Assembly: GCA_030770425.1 (NCBI GenBank) | Contig: JASJFT010000109.1 | Span: 84,200-148,199, forward strand | From: Darksidea phi | Taxonomy: Eukaryota > Ascomycota > Dothideomycetes > Pleosporales > Lentitheciaceae | Reading direction: 5' to 3' | Length of the DNA stretch: 64,000 bases | Part shown: piece after piece, positions 60,071 through 64,000 of the stretch | Numbering within the stretch: position 1 is the stretch's first letter | Layout: the number at the start of each line of letters is the position of its first letter | Notes under the pieces: generated by a model | Seen by the model: the letters and a program-made list of their open reading frames with translations, nothing else | Database searches by the model: none | What the model was told of the DNA's origin: nothing | Translations under genes and position numbers: made by a program

Positions 60071-61786
60071 ATGGCGTACTTATCTATGTTATTCGGGAAC
60101 GACGTTGGGTCCCGAATCGTCAATTTGACGATCATTGTCTGCCTGGTAAGCCCCCACCTCCTCGTGCGAAACACGTCGTATTTGGATTGAGAATTGCTCG
60201 TAGTACCCCGTCACCAAATGGATATACAATCTCTATTTCCACCCTCTCGCCAAGTTCCCCGGCCCTTTTTTCTGGCGTGCCTCGAGAATCCCACACATGC
60301 GTGCAGTATGGGGCAAACATTTCCCGTACGACATCAAGAAACTGCACGCGCAATACGGAGAGGTTGTGAGGATTGCACCAAACGAACTATCCTTCGCAAA
60401 CCCAGTTGCTTGGGATGACATCTACTCTAATAAGGATGGCGCCAATCCTGAGGCATTTAAAAAATGCGAGCTCTGGCACGGCAACCTCGAACCCGGACCG
60501 TCATCTGTTTTCACCACAATCGATTTTAAAGCACACGGAAGGATTCGTCGATTTATGGATCCTGCGTTTAGCGAGAAGGCAGTTTTACAGCAAGAGCCAA
60601 TTATTCAGAATTATGTCAATGTTTTCCTTAATAAACTCCGGGACCGATCTTCCTCTTCGGGTAAGACTACTGTGAACGTTGTTGAGTGGCTCAATTTCAC
60701 TCTATTTGATATTATCGGCGACCTCTGCTTCGGGGAGTCCTTTGGCTGCCTCGAGAAGTGTGAATATGAGCCTTGGATGGATCAGATGGCTGCATCTATC
60801 AAACTCAACTACTTGTCAATCAACATACGCCATTTCCCGATCATCAACTCGATGTTGAAACCTCTAGCAGGATTCCTAATTCCACCGGAAATTATGAAGC
60901 AACACAAAGATTATCGCGACAGAGCAACGGCAAAACTGGACCGTCGGCTCAATTCCACGACTGCTGCCGACCGACATGATGTGGTGTCACAGATCCTCAA
61001 GAGCGAAAATCACACCGAAGGCCTCACTCCCGAAGAAGTCCTACTGAATTCGATGCAATTCATCAACGCCGCCAGCGAAACCACAGCTACAGTCCTGACA
61101 GGAACTGTCAATCACCTGCTTCAGAATCCAAAATCTCTGTCGAAGTTGGAAGACGAAGTCCGACAATTCTCGTCCCCATCTGACTTGACATTGTCAGCTC
61201 CGAAACAGCCTCCATATGTCAACGCGGTTCTCAAGGAATCCCTGAGAATGTGCAATCCAATGTGAGCCCTACAGCAATATGATTGTTCTCTCTATGCTAT
61301 ATTTCTAACAAACTCCAGCCCTATTGGAAACATGCGTATCTCACCTCCAGAGGGCGGTATAGTTGCTGGCAATTTCGTGCCTGGCAATGTGAGGACTCCC
61401 ACTATCTCTACGTAATAGCATCTAACAACAAGCAGACAATCGTGACTGTCTTGCCTGTGGCATTATCCTTCGATCCGAAATACTTCCACGAGCCCGAAGC
61501 CTGGCGCCCCGAGCGATGGCTTCCCGAAGCGGAGACCAACCCTAAGTCTCCGTACTATAATGACCACAGGAAGGGTGTCCGAGGATTTGGCTGGGGACCT
61601 TACATATGCATTGGTGAACCTCTTGGTTGGGCAATGATGCGACTGGTCCTCGCTAAGTTGATCTTCACATACGACCTCAAGAAGTCCGATACGCAGAATT
61701 CAGGGATTGTTTGGCACGAGCAAGACGTTTTCGCTATCATCATCAAGCATCGGCTCGATGTCACCCTGGTAGAAAGAACCGGTTGA
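60071..61786 (+). CDS. cytochrome P450 monooxygenase (CYP65/isotrichodermin C-15 hydroxylase-like)
   Basis: A microsomal haem oxygenase, substrate unknown. Four exons: 60071-60145, 60204-61261, 61319-61388 and 61436-61786, with GT-AG introns of 58, 57 and 47 bases. Product is 517 aa, normal length. Residues 15-35 form the membrane anchor, followed by YNLYFHPLAKFPGP, the usual proline hinge. The I-helix is INAASETTAT, ExxR is KESLR, and PERW is present (WRPERW). The haem loop is FGWGPYICIGEPLG: FxxGxxxCxG is kept, but the usual Arg before the Cys is Tyr-Ile. The resemblance to trichothecene-pathway oxygenases rests on the hinge and overall pattern, so the family call is moderate. It could once have belonged to the 11-28 kb cluster, but that is speculation. 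Confidence 0.93.
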
Positions 61787-63013
61787 GTTGGGCAGATCCG
61801 AAAAGAGGGCTGACTGACTGACTGGGTCGCAAAATTAATACATACTTGGCTAGCCTTAGCTTAGAAAGGAATGCACCGGAGTTCACGCAATAGATATATA
61901 GGGCACAAAAACAAACCGTGCGATATAAATCTGCTAGTGTGTGCTATAGATTTTCCTTTCGATCTCTTGGTGATGATTCACTCTGAACCATCTACTGTTT
62001 GATCGATCTGCTCTCCCAAGGACGTTAATGTCCGTAGGGACGTCTGATGGCCGTAACACTGCTTCAGTTGAATTAAATCGGGAAAGCTGAGAAACAATGG
62101 CACAACTGCTACACGCCGATCTTACCTTAATTTCGGAGGAAGAAGCATGAAAGCTGCGCTACACTTATCATCGGCACGCCTCTTCTACGGACTGCGGCGC
62201 CGCTGCGGCAGTCGAGTCGCGTGTCCGACGTTTGAGTGGTCCATATGTCAACTTCGCCCCATGCGACAAGTCTTACTGAATACTTGGCGGCTTGTACTAC
62301 CTACCGCAACCGAATGAATTTAAAGTGCGGCGTAGTCCACTCATCCCCTGCTTGTGCAGCGCAGCGCAGCGGGCTCCCTTTCCATGCCATTCTGCTTGCT
62401 TCCTTCCCATGTCACCGACGTAAGGCAATAGCTAAGTAAAGAATTCTCACAATCCTGATTATTTTTATTGTAGTACATACAGCTAGCTGCCTGGCACCCC
62501 TCCACCCACCCGCGCGGGAAATAGGTTGGCTCAAACTTGGGTCACCCTATATACACCGTATCAAACACCCTACGCTAGACCTTCGGGCTCCGACGACGCC
62601 GCATAAGCAACTTAAACCTAGGATTCAAGATGCGAAAATCCTTTAGCCCGCCGAGCAGTCGCGCAGCTGCCTGGACACCACGACGCAGTAATAGCCCATC
62701 TCGTGGGATAATTGCTGCTTTGAGAGTAGCGTCGCGTCTTAATAAGCAAAAGGATCGCTTGGATGACACGCAACTATTAATGGAAATTTGACCTCATCAG
62801 TTATTATCAAGACCGAAGGCATGGGCTCGCGAAGGCTCCCGATCCTTCAGCTGGACGTATAAAGATACTCTTTCCCGTCGTAAAAACTGCTTATTCTATT
62901 AAATAGAGTAACAACTTTACTTCTTAGCTTACTATCCTCTTCTTACTTAGCTGCGACGCTTGACGGCTTCTATCTATCCTATATCTGGAGACTGAAAGAC
63001 CAGACTAGTCAAC
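61787..63013. other. 1.2-kb intergenic region, nothing certain
   Basis: This contains the P450 3' flank and the promoter of the secreted-protein gene (pyrimidine-rich from about 62,930). A 64-codon open frame on the minus strand (62,769-62,575) is Arg/Leu-rich and has no recognisable domain. Short CTGACTGACTGACTGG and GCAGCGCAGCGCAGCG repeats occur near 61,810 and 62,355. Confidence 0.45.
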
Positions 63014-63641
63014 ATGCAAATTATAAATCTTGCTGTCTCGACCGCTACCTTAGCCGCCACCGGGGTACTTGCGTGGACTCAGGACGCCGCGGGAGTCTGG
63101 GTTGCCAATAACGCATGGCGCGACGACCTTAATGGCGGTGAGTTCCTACTTCGAGAAAGCTTCTGTTGGTTACATTACTAATATGATTACAGTCCACAAG
63201 GTCCACGAGGCTTGCGCCGAAAGAGACGGGTCTAAGAACCTCGAGAATGGGGCGTTGTGCTCTTTCTGGACTGACAACAGTGGTGGCCTGTACAAAGGAT
63301 GTAAGTGCTCTGGATTCGGGGGGTTCAAAACTTGGAAGCCTTTCTGACGAGATTGCCGTGCTCAGACTGTCTTTTGGAAAATGACAAGCTCGATTGCACC
63401 CAGGGATGCCCTGATCCCTTTAATACTTGTCAGTACCTCGGTAGGGGAGGAATTTGCGAATTCGGCTATGCTGCGTGCTTGCAGAAAATGGGCTGCAGCG
63501 GTAAACCCGGAGAGGTTGACTGTGCCGGAGTAGCGACAGGTAAGTTTTCCCGTATGATCTCAGCCTTGAAAGAGTCTGGATTCTTCACTTTATTAAGCTG
63601 TAGCTGAAATAAGGATCTTAGGATGCGCGGCTGCGTGCTAG
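63014..63641 (+). CDS. small secreted cysteine-rich protein (12 Cys)
   Basis: Four exons join cleanly: 63014-63137, 63193-63300, 63366-63539 and 63604-63641, introns 55, 65 and 64 bases. Product is 147 aa. Residues 1-20 (MQIINLAVS...GVLA) form a signal peptide with likely cleavage after LA. The mature part holds 12 cysteines, an even number suited to disulfide bonding, with local patterns CTQGC and a terminal GCAAAC. It has no membrane anchor or recognised domain. Size, secretion signal and cysteine content fit apoplastic effector-like or antimicrobial proteins, but I do not recognise the family. If the last intron is not removed, the protein ends 21 residues further with LLSCS and loses the GCAAAC end. 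Confidence 0.75.
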
Positions 63642-64000
63642 TTGACACTGCGGTCCATCAAAGCCCGCTCCAAGATGCAGGCATGCTGAGTTTTGCGGTT
63701 CCTTCAAGTTCGCCTTTTATTCTGCTTTTCTTCTTGCGTTCCCATAAAGAATTTGCGCTGGTTACTGTAGATAGCAAGGGAGTTCACTCCCCTTTTATCT
63801 TCCCTGATCACATGTCTTAGCGACTCTGAGCTGATGCTATCAATCGGACGATATGTCTAGTTGGATTTTTTTTTTTTTTTTTTTTTTTTTGCAGGGGGGG
63901 AAATACCGGGGGGGAATTAAACCCGGGGGAAATTAAAATTATAAAAAAAAATATTTTGATGGCAACAAAGGGATAAAAAAATAAAAAAAACACGGTTTAC
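63642..64000. other. intergenic and low-complexity contig end
   Basis: Normal sequence runs to about 63,860. Then come 25 T (63866-63890), a G run, and mixed A/G homopolymer sequence (GGGGGGGAAATACC, GGGGAAATTAAA, AAAAAATAAAAAAAACAC) to the edge. This differs from the CpA-depleted blocks and resembles poor-quality sequence at an assembly end. Confidence 0.55.

Noticed and set aside
59762..60190. Plus-strand frame overlapping the P450 start
   Set aside because: Its reading frame conflicts with the P450 first exon, which is supported by an ATG, a clean intron and a membrane anchor.
62575..62769. 64-codon Arg/Leu-rich frame on the minus strand
   Set aside because: No domain, no splice partners and no signal sequence. 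I could not separate it from chance, so it is not listed as a gene.

Overview
The window comes from a filamentous ascomycete (Pezizomycotina). The evidence is short GT-AG introns of 42-84 bases, a fungal PKS-NRPS hybrid, Zn2Cys6 and RTA1 family genes, and long stretches ruined by repeat-induced point mutation (RIP). The genome is compartmented: GC-balanced gene islands (about 11.0-28.7 kb and 54.2-63.9 kb) lie between AT-rich blocks (1-11.0 kb and about 29.0-54.2 kb). In those blocks CpA and TpG have almost disappeared, and with them nearly all ATG codons.

Left AT block (1-11,020): an old Ty3/gypsy element on the minus strand, interrupted by a complete but dead Ty1/copia element (2,630-8,269; 241-bp LTRs, TSD TTAGT, initiator-Met half-tRNA primer site). 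Next to it lies a BTB/T1-domain gene remnant with a RIP-type stop.

Metabolite gene island (11.6-28.6 kb): a 3,970-aa HR-PKS-NRPS (minus), a Zn2Cys6 regulator (minus), a trans-acting enoyl reductase (minus) and a divergent DHA2-type MFS exporter (plus). The PKS has KS-MAT-DH-MT-(no working ER)-KR-ACP, and the ER gene next door should supply the missing enoyl reduction. C-A-PCP-R would then couple the polyketide to one amino acid and release it. The regulator and exporter complete a compact cluster. I cannot name the product.

Right AT block (28.7-54.7 kb): a nested transposon stack. A 1.9-kb pogo/Fot-like DNA transposon (TIRs at 28,699 and 54,687, TA duplication) has its transposase split in the DDE domain by a gypsy element (29,806-53,901). 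That element is in turn interrupted by two chromodomain gypsy elements (33,756-40,188 and 40,562-47,926), each with a perfect 5-bp target duplication. It also holds a 2.5-kb inverted repeat (about 50.6-53.1 kb).

Right gene island: a decayed Tc1/mariner transposase, an RTA1-family membrane protein gene, a broken P450, a broken Pth11/rhodopsin-like membrane gene, an intact 517-aa P450 with four exons, and a 147-aa secreted protein with 12 cysteines. The last 150 bases are homopolymer-rich and look like a contig end.

All coordinates, splice sites and repeat boundaries were read by eye from the sequence. Family names rest on recognised motifs; no database search was made.
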